Shown here: positions 41,432 through 50,250 of the stretch, one piece after another
Numbering within the stretch: the stretch's first letter is position 1
Layout: each line of letters starts with the position of its first letter
Origin: Paenibacillus lemnae
GTDB taxonomy: Bacteria; Bacillota; Bacilli; Paenibacillales; Paenibacillaceae
Direction: 5' to 3'
Assembly: GCF_012933385.1 (NCBI RefSeq)
Contig: NZ_JABBPN010000010.1
Span: 100,634-164,633, forward strand
Length of the DNA stretch: 64,000 nt
Program-made: the position numbers and the translations under genes
Notes under the pieces: generated by a model
The model's database searches: none
The model's input: only the letters and a program-made list of their open reading frames with translations
Told to the model about the DNA's origin: nothing

Positions 41432-42772
41432 CTAATTGTTCAAAATCAGCTGCACCCGTGTTTTCATATCTTCCAAGCCTTGATCGATGCTCGCATTGTT
41501 CGTCATGATACTGTCATGGGCTTCGTTAAGAATGACTTCGATATCTGCGCTCTTCTCATGTAAAGGCATTTCCAGGTATGTTTTGGCTGTCGTCAAAGCT
41601 TCTTTGCTGGCCTCGTCGTCTGGAAATCCGTCAATAGAAGCGATGGAGTTTACAACTTCATCGTTCTTAATCGCCGGGATCGTACCTGTAGAAGCAATGA
41701 CCGCAGCTCCCTCTTCACCTGTCACGAATTGAAGGAAATCCAGCGCCGCTGCCTTATTGGCGGATTTCTGGTTTACGGCGAGCGAGGTAATGGTTCCGAG
41801 GGTCGTTCCTGCTTCAACCCCATCCGGATGCGGGTATTTCACGATTCCCCAGTTTTCCGCTTGTGATTCACCGCTTTTGACCTTATCAATCTGGGTCGAA
41901 ATGAACCAGCTCCCCATATTCATCATGGCTACCGAATTGTTGTAGAACACACCGGAATAATGCGTGCTGGAGGTCTTCAATGTGGCGTAATCCATCACGA
42001 TTCCGTCTTCCTGCTGCTTCAGAATACGTTCATAGGTCGGTTTCAGGAAGTCATATTCTCCGTCAACGACCGTGTGCTGTCCATCCAAAATACCGAACAA
42101 CTGAACCGCGCTGCGCCAGGTATGGTAATGCGCTCCATACACCTTCTCCGCCCCGCTGCCTGACGTCATCTTCCGTGCCAGCTCGTCGTATTGCTCCAGG
42201 GTCATATCATTCGTCGGATACGGGACGCCTGCTTGGTCAAACAAATCCTTGTTGTAATAAACGATCCAGAAATCACTGCGGAAAGGAAGCGCATACACTT
42301 CATCGTTCATTTCGATCTGCTCCACAGTACCTCCGTACAGTGCCGGATCTATATTTTGCTGGTCCATGAAACCTTTCAGCGGCTCCAGGTGATTCTGCTT
42401 CACCAGATTGGAGTAGCCCGGAATATCTTTCACCGTCAAAATATCCAGATCTGCGCCTCCGGAAAGCTGGGTGCTCAGCATCGTCATATAATCGGTTGAT
42501 CCCAGGTCCACATATTCAATGGTTACATTAGGGTGCTTCTCCTTGTAAGCATCAATGAGCGGCTGGTAGTAAGTTGTGGCTTCCCAGTCCCACAGTGCCC
42601 ACTTTAACGTCACCGGGTCATTGGAGGGTGTTTCGGAAGCGGTTCCAGAATTATTCGTTTCAGGCTTCTCCGCTGCAGGAGTGTTCGTACCGCTCTGTCC
42701 GGAACAGCCCGCAAGCAGACTGAGTGAGAGAACAGCGGTTAGTGTCATTCCTAAAAATTTACGCATCTTCAT
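41432..42772 (-). CDS. Sugar ABC transporter substrate-binding lipoprotein
   Basis: 446 residues. Signal MKMRKFLGMTLTAVLSLSL with lipobox LLAGC, then a Thr/Ser/Asn-rich linker and a family-1 extracellular solute-binding domain ('PVTLKWALWDWEATTYYQPL', 'YALPFRSDFWIVYYNKDLFD', 'LDFLQFVTGEEGAAVI'). It is the first gene of the uronide operon: binding protein, permeases, DUF2264, heparinase-like, GH88. The 137-nt gap to the permeases is larger than the others and may hold a stabilising hairpin. The divergent YesMN pair probably controls it. Confidence 0.93.
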   Translation of the reverse strand: MKMRKFLGMTLTAVLSLSLLAGCSGQSGTNTPAAEKPETNNSGTASETPSNDPVTLKWALWDWEATTYYQPLIDAYKEKHPNVTIEYVDLGSTDYMTMLSTQLSGGADLDILTVKDIPGYSNLVKQNHLEPLKGFMDQQNIDPALYGGTVEQIEMNDEVYALPFRSDFWIVYYNKDLFDQAGVPYPTNDMTLEQYDELARKMTSGSGAEKVYGAHYHTWRSAVQLFGILDGQHTVVDGEYDFLKPTYERILKQQEDGIVMDYATLKTSSTHYSGVFYNNSVAMMNMGSWFISTQIDKVKSGESQAENWGIVKYPHPDGVEAGTTLGTITSLAVNQKSANKAAALDFLQFVTGEEGAAVIASTGTIPAIKNDEVVNSIASIDGFPDDEASKEALTTAKTYLEMPLHEKSADIEVILNEAHDSIMTNNASIDQGLEDMKTRVQLILNN

Positions 42773-42861
42773 ATCGGTTCCCCTTTTCTTTTATATATTG
42801 GCTGTCTCATGTCTAATGTATCTCTTCTGTTTATCATCCTAGTTCAATTCGGAATGAAAGG

Positions 42862-42938
42862 GCATACATTTTTTGTGTCTGTTCCTTCACTTTTATGTGT
42901 ATCTCTTTCATACTGGGAAGCATACATGTAATTTTGTG
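42862..42938. promoter_or_regulatory. Direct repeats in the divergent control region (candidate response-regulator sites)
   Basis: GCATACATTTTTTGTG (42862-42877) and GCATACATGTAATTTTGTG (42920-42938) share GCATACAT and TTTTGTG, with starts 58 bp apart. They lie about 100-150 nt upstream of the binding-protein start. AraC-type response regulators often bind direct repeats in such places. The rest of 42773-43064 holds no gene. Confidence 0.4.
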
Positions 42939-43024
42939 ATAAAAACCTGTAAAAATCTTCGTTTCTATTCAAACGGCAGTTCCTCCCCCAGGGCGTTCAT
43001 GATATGGTAAATATACATTAGGTC

Positions 43025-43038
43025 TGAAAGCGCTTTAT
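43025..43038 (+). promoter_or_regulatory. Candidate cre site (CcpA)
   Basis: TGAAAGCGCTTTAT fits the cre consensus TGWAANCGNTNWCA except in the last two bases and has a perfect AAAGCGCTTT core. It lies 27 nt before the kinase frame, in the divergent region of the uronide locus, where catabolite repression is expected. Confidence 0.5.
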
Positions 43039-43100
43039 AAGATGCATCGAAAGAAGGGGTTCACACGAAACGAAAAGCAACCATTAAACGCCGGATCATT

Positions 43101-44834
43101 ATGCTGATGACGGTATTCGCTCTGGCCATTGCCTCTCTGCTGTCATTTTTCAGCTATGAGCTGATTTCCTACTTTCAGCGTAAAACGACCATCCAGGCGA
43201 CGGAGTTTAATTTACAGCTAGTGTCCCATATTATTGAACAGGATCTGCTGAATTTGTCCGTCCTGGGCATGACCAGCAGTACCAATTCATCCACCAACCG
43301 GCTGTTAAATGAATATTTTCGATCCGGATCAGCTGGATCGATGGAAGCCATTCGTGCCTTCAATTCTCTCCAGGAAGACTTCCGGGTAAATCGCTCCAAC
43401 AGCTATGTACGCCGTCTGGTGGTCACTGATAATCAGGATAAATTTATACAAGTCGATCATAACGTCAGTGCTTCCATGCCGCTAAACATTCATAACATCA
43501 GTAAGCTCACCGGATTGTTTCCGGAATCTAATGAAGAATGGGACCGTGTCATACAGGATCCGCTTTCTATGACCATGACCATCCCTTTTGTCATCCCGGT
43601 TTACGGCGACCATGCCAGCCGCAGCGGAACTGTATATCTCCTGGCCAGCACCAGCGTCATTACTGACAAGCTTAAGGGCTATAATCTCCCACCCGATTCC
43701 AGCCTTCTGCTGACCCTTGGCAGTCATACATATCAATTACAAGGAGACAGCATCCTTCCTCTTGCCAGGGAGTATAAGGTTTCCCCTTACGAGCAAGATG
43801 TGGCCAGCGGAAACAGAACATCATTGTCATTATTGGAAGGCACTGAAGGTGAGAAGCTGATTTCCGTCTCATACCCGGTGCGACAAGGCGTCACGCTGTC
43901 TCAAACTCTAGTAGATAAGCAGTTTGCACCACAATGGAATATTTGGCTTCTCCTTATGCTTGGCGTATGCCTGCTAGTGCTGACATCCAGCGGACTGATT
44001 ACAGTCTATTTGACCCGTAAGATCAGTCTTCCGGTTGAAAAGTTGAAAAAGCGGATCGACAAGATTGCTCAAGGACATTTCCTTGTGGACCGTAATATGG
44101 AATGGAACAGCGAACTTGGAGATGTAGGCCGGGGAATCAACCGGTTATCCCAGGAGATTGTAGCGCTGATGGAAACACGTGTAGCGGATGAAAAGCAAAG
44201 ACAGGAGCTGGAATACCGCATGCTTCAGAATCAAATCAATCCTCACTTCCTGTACAACACCTTAAACTCTATCAAATGGATGGCCACGATTCAGAACGCG
44301 ACCGGGATCGCGGAAATGACCACTTCCCTGTCCCGGCTTCTGCGGAGCGTCGCCAAGGATATGCGCAAATTGGTGGCACTCGAAGAAGAGCTGAGCCTTC
44401 TGAGTGATTATTTTTTGATTCAGCAATATCGCTATGGAAACAAAATCTCAATGGAAACAATCATTGAGGATCCACAGTTTCTGACAGGTTTGATTCCCCG
44501 CTTCACGCTGCAGCCTCTGGTCGAGAACGCCATCTTTCACGGCATAGAGCCTAAGGGAGGCGGACATCTCAAGCTGAGCATTCAGAGCAGCGGAATGAGC
44601 AGCATTCTGATTACGCTGGAGGACAACGGGATCGGAATGAGCGAAGAACAGATTGGGCAAATAACAGAACACTTCATGGAGCAGAATTCGAAAGAGCAGA
44701 TGGAAGGCATGGGGCTGCGCAATGTGAATGATCGGATTCAGATGGCCTTTGGGAAACCATACGGGATTTCCATTGAAAGCCGATTAGGGCAGTACACGAA
44801 GATGAGTATCCTTCTGCCCTACCTCAATTCCTAA
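43101..44834 (+). CDS. Sensor histidine kinase, YesM/LytS type
   Basis: At least 577 residues. Helix 1 is at the start, an extracellular sensor region of about 260 residues follows, helix 2 lies near 283-305, then a HAMP domain ('LTRKISLPVEKLKKRIDKIA'). The His_kinase domain has 'LQNQINPHFLYNTLNSIKWM' with the acceptor His, and the HATPase 'QPLVENAIFHGIEPKGGGH' and 'EDNGIGM'. The ATG at 43101 has no ribosome site; GAAGGGG at 43051-43060 sits in front of an in-frame ACG at 43065, which would give (M)KRKATIKRRIIMLMTV, a normal basic N-terminus. It is upstream of its response regulator and divergent from the ABC operon. Confidence 0.9.
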   Translation: MLMTVFALAIASLLSFFSYELISYFQRKTTIQATEFNLQLVSHIIEQDLLNLSVLGMTSSTNSSTNRLLNEYFRSGSAGSMEAIRAFNSLQEDFRVNRSNSYVRRLVVTDNQDKFIQVDHNVSASMPLNIHNISKLTGLFPESNEEWDRVIQDPLSMTMTIPFVIPVYGDHASRSGTVYLLASTSVITDKLKGYNLPPDSSLLLTLGSHTYQLQGDSILPLAREYKVSPYEQDVASGNRTSLSLLEGTEGEKLISVSYPVRQGVTLSQTLVDKQFAPQWNIWLLLMLGVCLLVLTSSGLITVYLTRKISLPVEKLKKRIDKIAQGHFLVDRNMEWNSELGDVGRGINRLSQEIVALMETRVADEKQRQELEYRMLQNQINPHFLYNTLNSIKWMATIQNATGIAEMTTSLSRLLRSVAKDMRKLVALEEELSLLSDYFLIQQYRYGNKISMETIIEDPQFLTGLIPRFTLQPLVENAIFHGIEPKGGGHLKLSIQSSGMSSILITLEDNGIGMSEEQIGQITEHFMEQNSKEQMEGMGLRNVNDRIQMAFGKPYGISIESRLGQYTKMSILLPYLNS

Positions 44835-44876
44835 ACTCGGGTCTATATGGAACATAACCTAAGGATGTGATTAGCC

Positions 44877-46496
44877 GTGATCAAATTATTGATTGCTGAT
44901 GATGAAGCACTGGTATGCATCGGCCTGCAGTCCATGCTGAAATGGGAAGAACACCAGGTCGAGATTGTTGGTGTGGCTCATAATGGCGCTCAGGCTGAAG
45001 AAATGATACATCAGCTTCACCCAGATCTCGTCATCACAGATATCAAAATGCCGGTCAAATCCGGTCTGGAAGTCGCGGCTTCCGTAAGAAACAAATATGG
45101 ACGGCTGCCGCTGTTCATTATTCTCACCAGCTATGAGGAATTTGAATATGCACGCGGTGCCGTAGAAGTACAGGCCGTGGATTATCTCGTCAAACTGGAT
45201 TTGACGCCGGAGTCCCTCGCCAAGTCTATCCATAAAGCGGCCGGACTGCTGAAGGATTACCAGTCCATGGAGCGTTATCCTCAGCTGGTTCACCGCAGCA
45301 GTCTGCAGACAGAGCGCGATAAATTGTTCATCCGTTTATTTAACGGACTGTTTGAAAGCAAGCAGCAGTACCTCCTGCAGAAGGAAGACCTGGAGATTGA
45401 TCTTTCCTCTCCAGCCTATCTTGTGTGTACCTGCCGTATTTTAGGTCCGGACACGATTCCGCCGCGTGGAGATAAACTCGCAGCTTTATGCGCGAGCACC
45501 ATTCAGATGGCCAAGGATACTTTGAATACAGACCCTGCCTGTTATGTAACCAGCCTGGACCTTCGAAACTTTGCCGTTACCCTTCCGGTTCCCGGAACAG
45601 AGCCTGAAACCTGGAAGCCGCTGACGGAACAACTGCTGAAGGATCTGGCTGGCGTGCTGCACCGTTATTTTAATGTCACGATTGTCGGGGCTGCAGGCAT
45701 CGTCGTTGAAGACCCGTATCTGCTGCGGGAAAGCTACCTGGCTGCACGCAGGATTCTTCCAGCAGCGCTGAAGGAAAACAGCTTTTTGTTTCTGGATTCT
45801 GAAACCCTGCCTGGTGCCGATGCTCCCCTGCTTGATTTCACCGAATTCCGGGCCGAAATCCGCCGGGCTTTTGAAGAACTGGACATCAAAGCTTTACATA
45901 GCATGATTACCCGGTTAATCGTCATCATGGAAGGCCGCCAGCATCTGCTCGTCCCGGCTATGGATTCTGCCTGCAGTGTATTATATATGGCGATCTCCCT
46001 GTTGTCCGATGGAGAAAATATCGTGGAGCAGATCTATGAAGACGAACCGGAGGGATACCGGGGTATATATCAGATGCAGTCGATCGAAGGCGTGGTCCGC
46101 TGGCTGACCCGGTTCCGGGACGGCTGCTGTGAAGCCCTGTCGGCCCGAAGGCAGAGCTATAAGGAACAGGTTGTACGCAGTGTTCAGGAATATATCCGCA
46201 GAAATCTGGACACCAAGCTGTCCTTGAACCAGGTATCGGATGTCTTTAACTTCAGCCCGAATTACTTAAGCCATCTGTTCTCCAAAACCGCTAAGGTGAA
46301 TTTTGTGGAATATGTCACCGAGATGAAAATGGCTGCCGCCAAAGAAATGATGCACCGCGGTGAGGGAAGGATTAATGAAATTTCTCAAAAGCTCGGTTAT
46401 GACAATGCTTTCTATTTCAGTAAAGTGTTCAAAAAAGTGGAGGGTCTCTCGCCCAGAGAATACATACAGCGTATGGATCTCACCAGGATGCATTGA
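44877..46496 (+). CDS. Response regulator, AraC-type output (YesN type)
   Basis: 539 residues. The receiver (1-120) has the acidic pair in 'IADDEA' and phospho-acceptor Asp55 in 'VITDIKMP'. A middle region of about 300 residues links to a C-terminal AraC double HTH (about 430-535; 'LSLNQVSDVFNFSPNYLSHL' and 'INEISQKLGYDNAFYFSKVF'). In the switch region the usual Lys is present in 'VDYLVKLDL'. The GTG start has AAGGATG upstream. Partner of the kinase 42 nt before it; it probably activates the ABC/GH88 operon through sites in the divergent region. Confidence 0.94.
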   Translation: MIKLLIADDEALVCIGLQSMLKWEEHQVEIVGVAHNGAQAEEMIHQLHPDLVITDIKMPVKSGLEVAASVRNKYGRLPLFIILTSYEEFEYARGAVEVQAVDYLVKLDLTPESLAKSIHKAAGLLKDYQSMERYPQLVHRSSLQTERDKLFIRLFNGLFESKQQYLLQKEDLEIDLSSPAYLVCTCRILGPDTIPPRGDKLAALCASTIQMAKDTLNTDPACYVTSLDLRNFAVTLPVPGTEPETWKPLTEQLLKDLAGVLHRYFNVTIVGAAGIVVEDPYLLRESYLAARRILPAALKENSFLFLDSETLPGADAPLLDFTEFRAEIRRAFEELDIKALHSMITRLIVIMEGRQHLLVPAMDSACSVLYMAISLLSDGENIVEQIYEDEPEGYRGIYQMQSIEGVVRWLTRFRDGCCEALSARRQSYKEQVVRSVQEYIRRNLDTKLSLNQVSDVFNFSPNYLSHLFSKTAKVNFVEYVTEMKMAAAKEMMHRGEGRINEISQKLGYDNAFYFSKVFKKVEGLSPREYIQRMDLTRMH

Positions 46497-46557
46497 ATCC
46501 AATTCATCTATGCTGCTTACATTATGACTGCTGTGTATCGTATTGACTGATCACCTC

Positions 46558-47094
46558 TCAAAACATGGTCTTCTTATTGTGGATCCAAAAGCGTTTGATC
46601 ACATTCCCGTCATCCTCGATGTAGTCAGCAACCTGATTACCGCCATGTTTCAAGATGGTTTGTTCCGACCCTATATTATTGTAGTCGCACACCACCAGAA
46701 CATGGTGGATTCCGAGCTTCTCCGCTTCAACCAGCGACAGCTCCAACAGTTTGGCCGCATACCCTTTGCGTCGTTCAGACGGCCGGATCCCATACCCGAT
46801 ATGGCCGCCGGCATGAAATAAAAATTCAGTCAGGTCATGTCTGATATTCACAGCACCAAGCACCCTGCCATGATCATGAAGGAGCCAGAACGTCGAATCG
46901 GGAACATGCCCATCCGGCAGTCCGATTCCCTGCTCTCTGTCGCTTAGTATTTTCAGCATTCCTGAGAAGTCGTCAGGGTCTATCCCGATAACCCTAGGGA
47001 CCATATCTTCACCGGACTCCTTCCATTCATGATAGAAATCCAAATACGGCTCACGCAGCTCCATTTGAGGTTTTACCAGCTTAACATGGTTCAT
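46558..47094 (-). CDS. GNAT-family N-acetyltransferase
   Basis: 178 residues. The CoA-binding loop is in 'IGYGIRPSERRKGYAAKLLE' (RRKGYA), followed by 'VCDYNNIGSEQTILKHGG' (N-xx-S-xxxxxKxG), a complete GNAT fold of the YhhY/RimJ-like length. The ribosome site AAAGGA is 9 nt from the ATG, inside the 13-nt gap after the TmrB-like gene, so both are one operon. The substrate is unknown. Confidence 0.9.
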   Translation of the reverse strand: MNHVKLVKPQMELREPYLDFYHEWKESGEDMVPRVIGIDPDDFSGMLKILSDREQGIGLPDGHVPDSTFWLLHDHGRVLGAVNIRHDLTEFLFHAGGHIGYGIRPSERRKGYAAKLLELSLVEAEKLGIHHVLVVCDYNNIGSEQTILKHGGNQVADYIEDDGNVIKRFWIHNKKTMF

Positions 47095-47107
47095 CTGACC
47101 AAGTCCT

Positions 47108-47635
47108 TTATATGAGAATGAGTTCGAGATTCAGCTCTGCAGCAATGTTTTCTACGACCTCATCAATGGTCATATTATTCGTATCCAAATGACGTTCAAA
47201 TACGCTCTGGCTCAAACCTTCCAGACATCGGTCAATTTGCTGTGCAGGCCAGGAATGGCGACTATCGCCTCTTTTTTGCAATCGTTTTAATAGATTCTCC
47301 TTAGAAACCCACAGCGCGAAGTGATGAACCGTGCATCCGCCGCTTCTTAACCTGCCTACGATTTGTTCGAAATACTTCGGGCTCACGATGGTCATCGGTA
47401 CGATGATGATGCCGTTATAATGGGTATCCATATGTTTAAGCATTTCATAGTTGAACTGACGCCACATGGCATAATCCTGAAAGTCCGGAGTCTTTATTTC
47501 TTGAGGAAGATTACTCCGGATGTAATAGCCCGCATTCTCAGGATCAAAGATAAAAGACTGGGGCAGCCTTCGATGAAGCTCATTGGCAGTCTGCGATTTG
47601 CCGGCCCCAAAAGCACCATTAATCCAAATGATCAA
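47108..47635 (-). CDS. tmrB: TmrB-like P-loop protein (tunicamycin resistance family)
   Basis: 175 residues. MIIWINGAFGAGKSQTANEL includes the Walker A GAFGAGKS, and the remainder ('FDPENAGYYIRSNLPQEI', 'GIIIVPMTIVSPKYFEQIV', 'SWPAQQIDRCLEGLS') follows B. subtilis TmrB block by block at nearly the same length. TmrB is an ATP-binding protein that confers resistance to tunicamycin. TmrB has a C-terminal amphipathic helix; the end here ('VVENIAAELNLELILI') is comparable. TTG start with GGAGG 8 nt upstream. Resistance is inferred from similarity. Confidence 0.85.
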   Translation of the reverse strand: MIIWINGAFGAGKSQTANELHRRLPQSFIFDPENAGYYIRSNLPQEIKTPDFQDYAMWRQFNYEMLKHMDTHYNGIIIVPMTIVSPKYFEQIVGRLRSGGCTVHHFALWVSKENLLKRLQKRGDSRHSWPAQQIDRCLEGLSQSVFERHLDTNNMTIDEVVENIAAELNLELILI

Positions 47636-47740
47636 AACAACACCCTCCCTATAAACAATGCGACACTATAAATCTTACTGGGATTTCCAGGTATTTTTTG
47701 TTAATTCAAATTATAAGTGCAGATGATGACTTTAGCTACA

Positions 47741-48277
47741 TTATGTATTCCCTGTATTAAATCTCTTCTTGATCATTCTGATCTGGCCCCTGTGATTAAT
47801 TTCATCCTCGAATACATGGAACCACATAAAATAATAGTTAGCCGGTTTGTTATACCAGAACTCTTCTTGAGTATACAGCCAGTCATCATCTACCGTTTGA
47901 AACAGCTCCAGCGTACGTCCTCTGACCTCTTCCATTTTGGTTATATAGTAATCCAGCTCATTCCCTTGTATTGCTTCTTGACCTTCACGTCCCAGCTTCA
48001 GAGCTGTTCCCCATATGCTCATCTCATCTTCATTCAAATCCCTCTGTTCAAAAGTTTGAACCTGATAAGCATATTCCACGGCAGCAAAATGAAGCAGCAG
48101 AGCTCCGATCGTATTGCCCTGATCATCCATAAGATAATCCAGCTGTTCCTTCGATAAATCTTTAACCTCTTCAAGTATCGTATAACGTGCATAATTCATC
48201 ATCGATAGAAGCCTGCTGATCTGCGGCGAAAAGCCCGGGATGTCTGTAATGAGATACATGTTGTTCATGTCGATCAT
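47741..48277 (-). CDS. DinB-family protein (DUF664-type)
   Basis: 178 residues, four-helix bundle of the DinB/YfiT superfamily. Three possible metal-binding His are visible in the expected places: 'ALLLHFAAVEYAY', and 'WFHVFEDEINHRGQI' (H-xxx-H-like). Many family members are metal-dependent thiol transferases or hydrolases; the reaction here is unknown. AAGGAG lies 9 nt before the ATG. Co-transcribed after the small membrane protein gene, 16 nt apart. The gap 47636-47740 has no supportable gene. Confidence 0.85.
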   Translation of the reverse strand: MIDMNNMYLITDIPGFSPQISRLLSMMNYARYTILEEVKDLSKEQLDYLMDDQGNTIGALLLHFAAVEYAYQVQTFEQRDLNEDEMSIWGTALKLGREGQEAIQGNELDYYITKMEEVRGRTLELFQTVDDDWLYTQEEFWYNKPANYYFMWFHVFEDEINHRGQIRMIKKRFNTGNT

Positions 48278-48293
48278 CTAAACATTCTCCTTT

Positions 48294-48677
48294 CTAGGAT
48301 AGTGCAACAACCAGGCTCGTAGCGAACAGTACAATTGAAACTGGTGCCCAGATTTTCCGTTCCTTCGAGCTTCTTGTGATCAGATTTAATATGACAGCCA
48401 ATGTTGAAAAAGCCACCACAAACCATATTCCCTTATCAGAGAAAGCTGACCCTCGGGAAAGTATGAACCCTGATTCACTCATAACGATCGCGGCAATCCC
48501 TGCTAAAATTACAATCTGAAACAAGCAGGCCGCACGCATCGCAGGCGGGAACTTTCCGGGAAACTTGCCGCCCATGGCGTATTCTCCCCAAGGCTTACCT
48601 AGTGCCAGAGCACACTGAAATAAAATGACCACCAGCATTAAAAGGGTAAATACAGCACCTGAAATCAGCACAACCAT
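48294..48677 (-). CDS. Small four-helix membrane protein, unknown function
   Basis: 127 residues with about four hydrophobic helices (2-24, 48-66, 84-100, 108-127). The loop 'LGKPWGEYAMGGKFPGKFPP' is conserved in a group of uncharacterised Bacillus-type membrane proteins. AGGAGGAGGT precedes the ATG by 9 nt. Lies directly upstream of the DinB gene. No function can be proposed. The 48678-48840 gap holds no gene I can support. Confidence 0.7.
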   Translation of the reverse strand: MVVLISGAVFTLLMLVVILFQCALALGKPWGEYAMGGKFPGKFPPAMRAACLFQIVILAGIAAIVMSESGFILSRGSAFSDKGIWFVVAFSTLAVILNLITRSSKERKIWAPVSIVLFATSLVVALS

Positions 48678-48840
48678 ATATAGATGACCTCCTCCTGATA
48701 GCCGAATTCATTTTAAGGCTTTACTACATACAAACCTCCTCTTAATGCCTGAATTCCTTCCATTACGCCTCCTGTTGGCGTTATCATCCCGCCCGTCTGC
48801 CAGAGTAACTTATCTTGGCATGTATGATGCGCTCACTTGA

Positions 48841-49655
48841 TCACGCTCTCTTCCTTCCGACACAATACATAAAGGAGCCAGAGTAGAAGCGGTCAGGGTC
48901 GGCACAGAATTGTTGGATAGCATGCATGCTTTTTATTCGTTGCTCTTCTGTTATAAGTTGAGCTTCCACCAAATGACGCCCTTCATCAGAACCCATGGCC
49001 AGTTTTAATGAGAACGGGATATCATCATAGGGGCCTTCGTAATCGCTGGTCTGGATGATAACTTTAGTCTCCTCGATTCCAACAGATTTATATAATCCGT
49101 AGAGTTTTCTTCCCATAATCCGATCTGTTCCCTTGGCCTCGGCATACTCAATATACGCTCGAATCAAAACCGATAGCTCCTTCGCATAGGGATAGAACAC
49201 CATCGTTTCATCATCAATCTCAACACTCACAATACTGCCGCCCGGCCGACATACTCTGTTCATCTCCTTAATGATACTTTCCGGATCCTGATTATGCATC
49301 AGCATCAGCCTGGTATATACAAAATCAAAAGAATCATCATCAAAAGGAAGTCTCGACGCTTCTCCATTAACAAATACAATTTTGTGCTGACTGGTGTTCT
49401 CTTCTGCTTTTTCAAAATATCGTCACTGTTATCGATCCCAACATAATCTATATCGGGTAGTATCGATGAGAACATCTCCAGCATAGCACCCGTCCCGCAT
49501 CCTACGTCCAGTACGCTCTTGGCGGATAGGAGGCCGTTACTTAAAAAATGTTCGCATAAAGCCTTGGAATGACTGTCGACGTTTTTCGTTAATCTATCAA
49601 TCTCAGATTTTTTATGATTTTCTTGAAAGGAATCGAATTTGTAGGTCTGGTTCAT
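48841..49655 (-). pseudogene. Class I SAM-dependent methyltransferase broken by a one-base deletion
   Basis: Frame 1 from ATG 49655 contains SAM motif I 'VLDVGCGTGAMLEM' and motif II 'YVGIDNSD', but ends at 49305 after unrelated residues. From an A-run at 49408-49412 the correct continuation lies in the other frame: ...KAEENTSQHKIVFVNGEASR, LPFDDDSFDFVYTRLMLMH, then 'MNRVCRPGGSIVSVEIDD' to 48841. One extra A would restore a ~270-residue UbiE/SmtA-like enzyme. A -1 slip at G-AAA-AAG is conceivable but the site is weaker than known slippery heptamers. As written it is probably inactive. Confidence 0.8.
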
Positions 49656-49670
49656 TCTTTCGCCTCCTTT

Positions 49671-50099
49671 TCATCTCTCAAATACTATGGTAATGGACTG
49701 ATCATTAATCATTTTCACTTTTACAAAATGGTCCGTTTCCGATTGTCCCTCAATTCCTGCCACATGTACTTCTGCTCTGTTATTCGAAGTGTTATAGATA
49801 AAAGAAACTTCGTAATCCGTAAATCCCTTACCATACACATATGCGTACATGTTGTCTGCGGTCTCATTATCAAATGAATGAATGAAATATTCTTTCTCAC
49901 CGCCGTTCTGCTGCACATCATTTAACCAATCTCGGATTCGCTCCTCATGCTTCGGTTCGATCTGATCCAGCTCATAAGAAACCAGTTCACTCATCTTACT
50001 TACTATGGAGTGATCTTTTTTCTCAAGATCGTTATGATTTGAGGTACATCCGGATAAAGTGGTGATGAATAATGCAGCAGCAAAGATTTTTTTAAGCAT
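49671..50099 (-). CDS. Lipoprotein of unknown function
   Basis: 142 residues: signal MLKKIFAAALFITTLSGC with lipobox LSGC, then a polar domain of about 120 residues, with 'EYFIHSFDNETADNMYAYVY' and a beta-rich end 'VKVKMINDQSITIVFE'. I do not recognise the family. It lies upstream of the methyltransferase gene, 15 nt apart, on the same strand. Single gene or first of a two-gene unit. Confidence 0.65.
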   Translation of the reverse strand: MLKKIFAAALFITTLSGCTSNHNDLEKKDHSIVSKMSELVSYELDQIEPKHEERIRDWLNDVQQNGGEKEYFIHSFDNETADNMYAYVYGKGFTDYEVSFIYNTSNNRAEVHVAGIEGQSETDHFVKVKMINDQSITIVFER

Positions 50100-50193
50100 G
50101 GTCCCTCCGTATTTTATGCGTTTCCAATTTTATAGTAAGTATGCCTTAATTTCCGCTTCAAAAGCAAAGGATATTTCAGCTTACTCACAAACT

Positions 50194-50228
50194 GGAGAAG
50201 CCCCCAGCACAAGAATGGGGGCTTCTCC
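50194..50228 (-). terminator. Hairpin terminator after the second binding-protein gene
   Basis: Arms 50194-50206 and 50216-50228 pair perfectly over 13 bp (GGAGAAGCCCCCA) with a 9-nt loop. The T-run is poor (AGTTTG on the minus strand), but the stem is very stable. Lies 22 nt after the binding-protein stop. Confidence 0.7.
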
Positions 50229-50250
50229 TCTTAATTAGCGCATTAAATAC

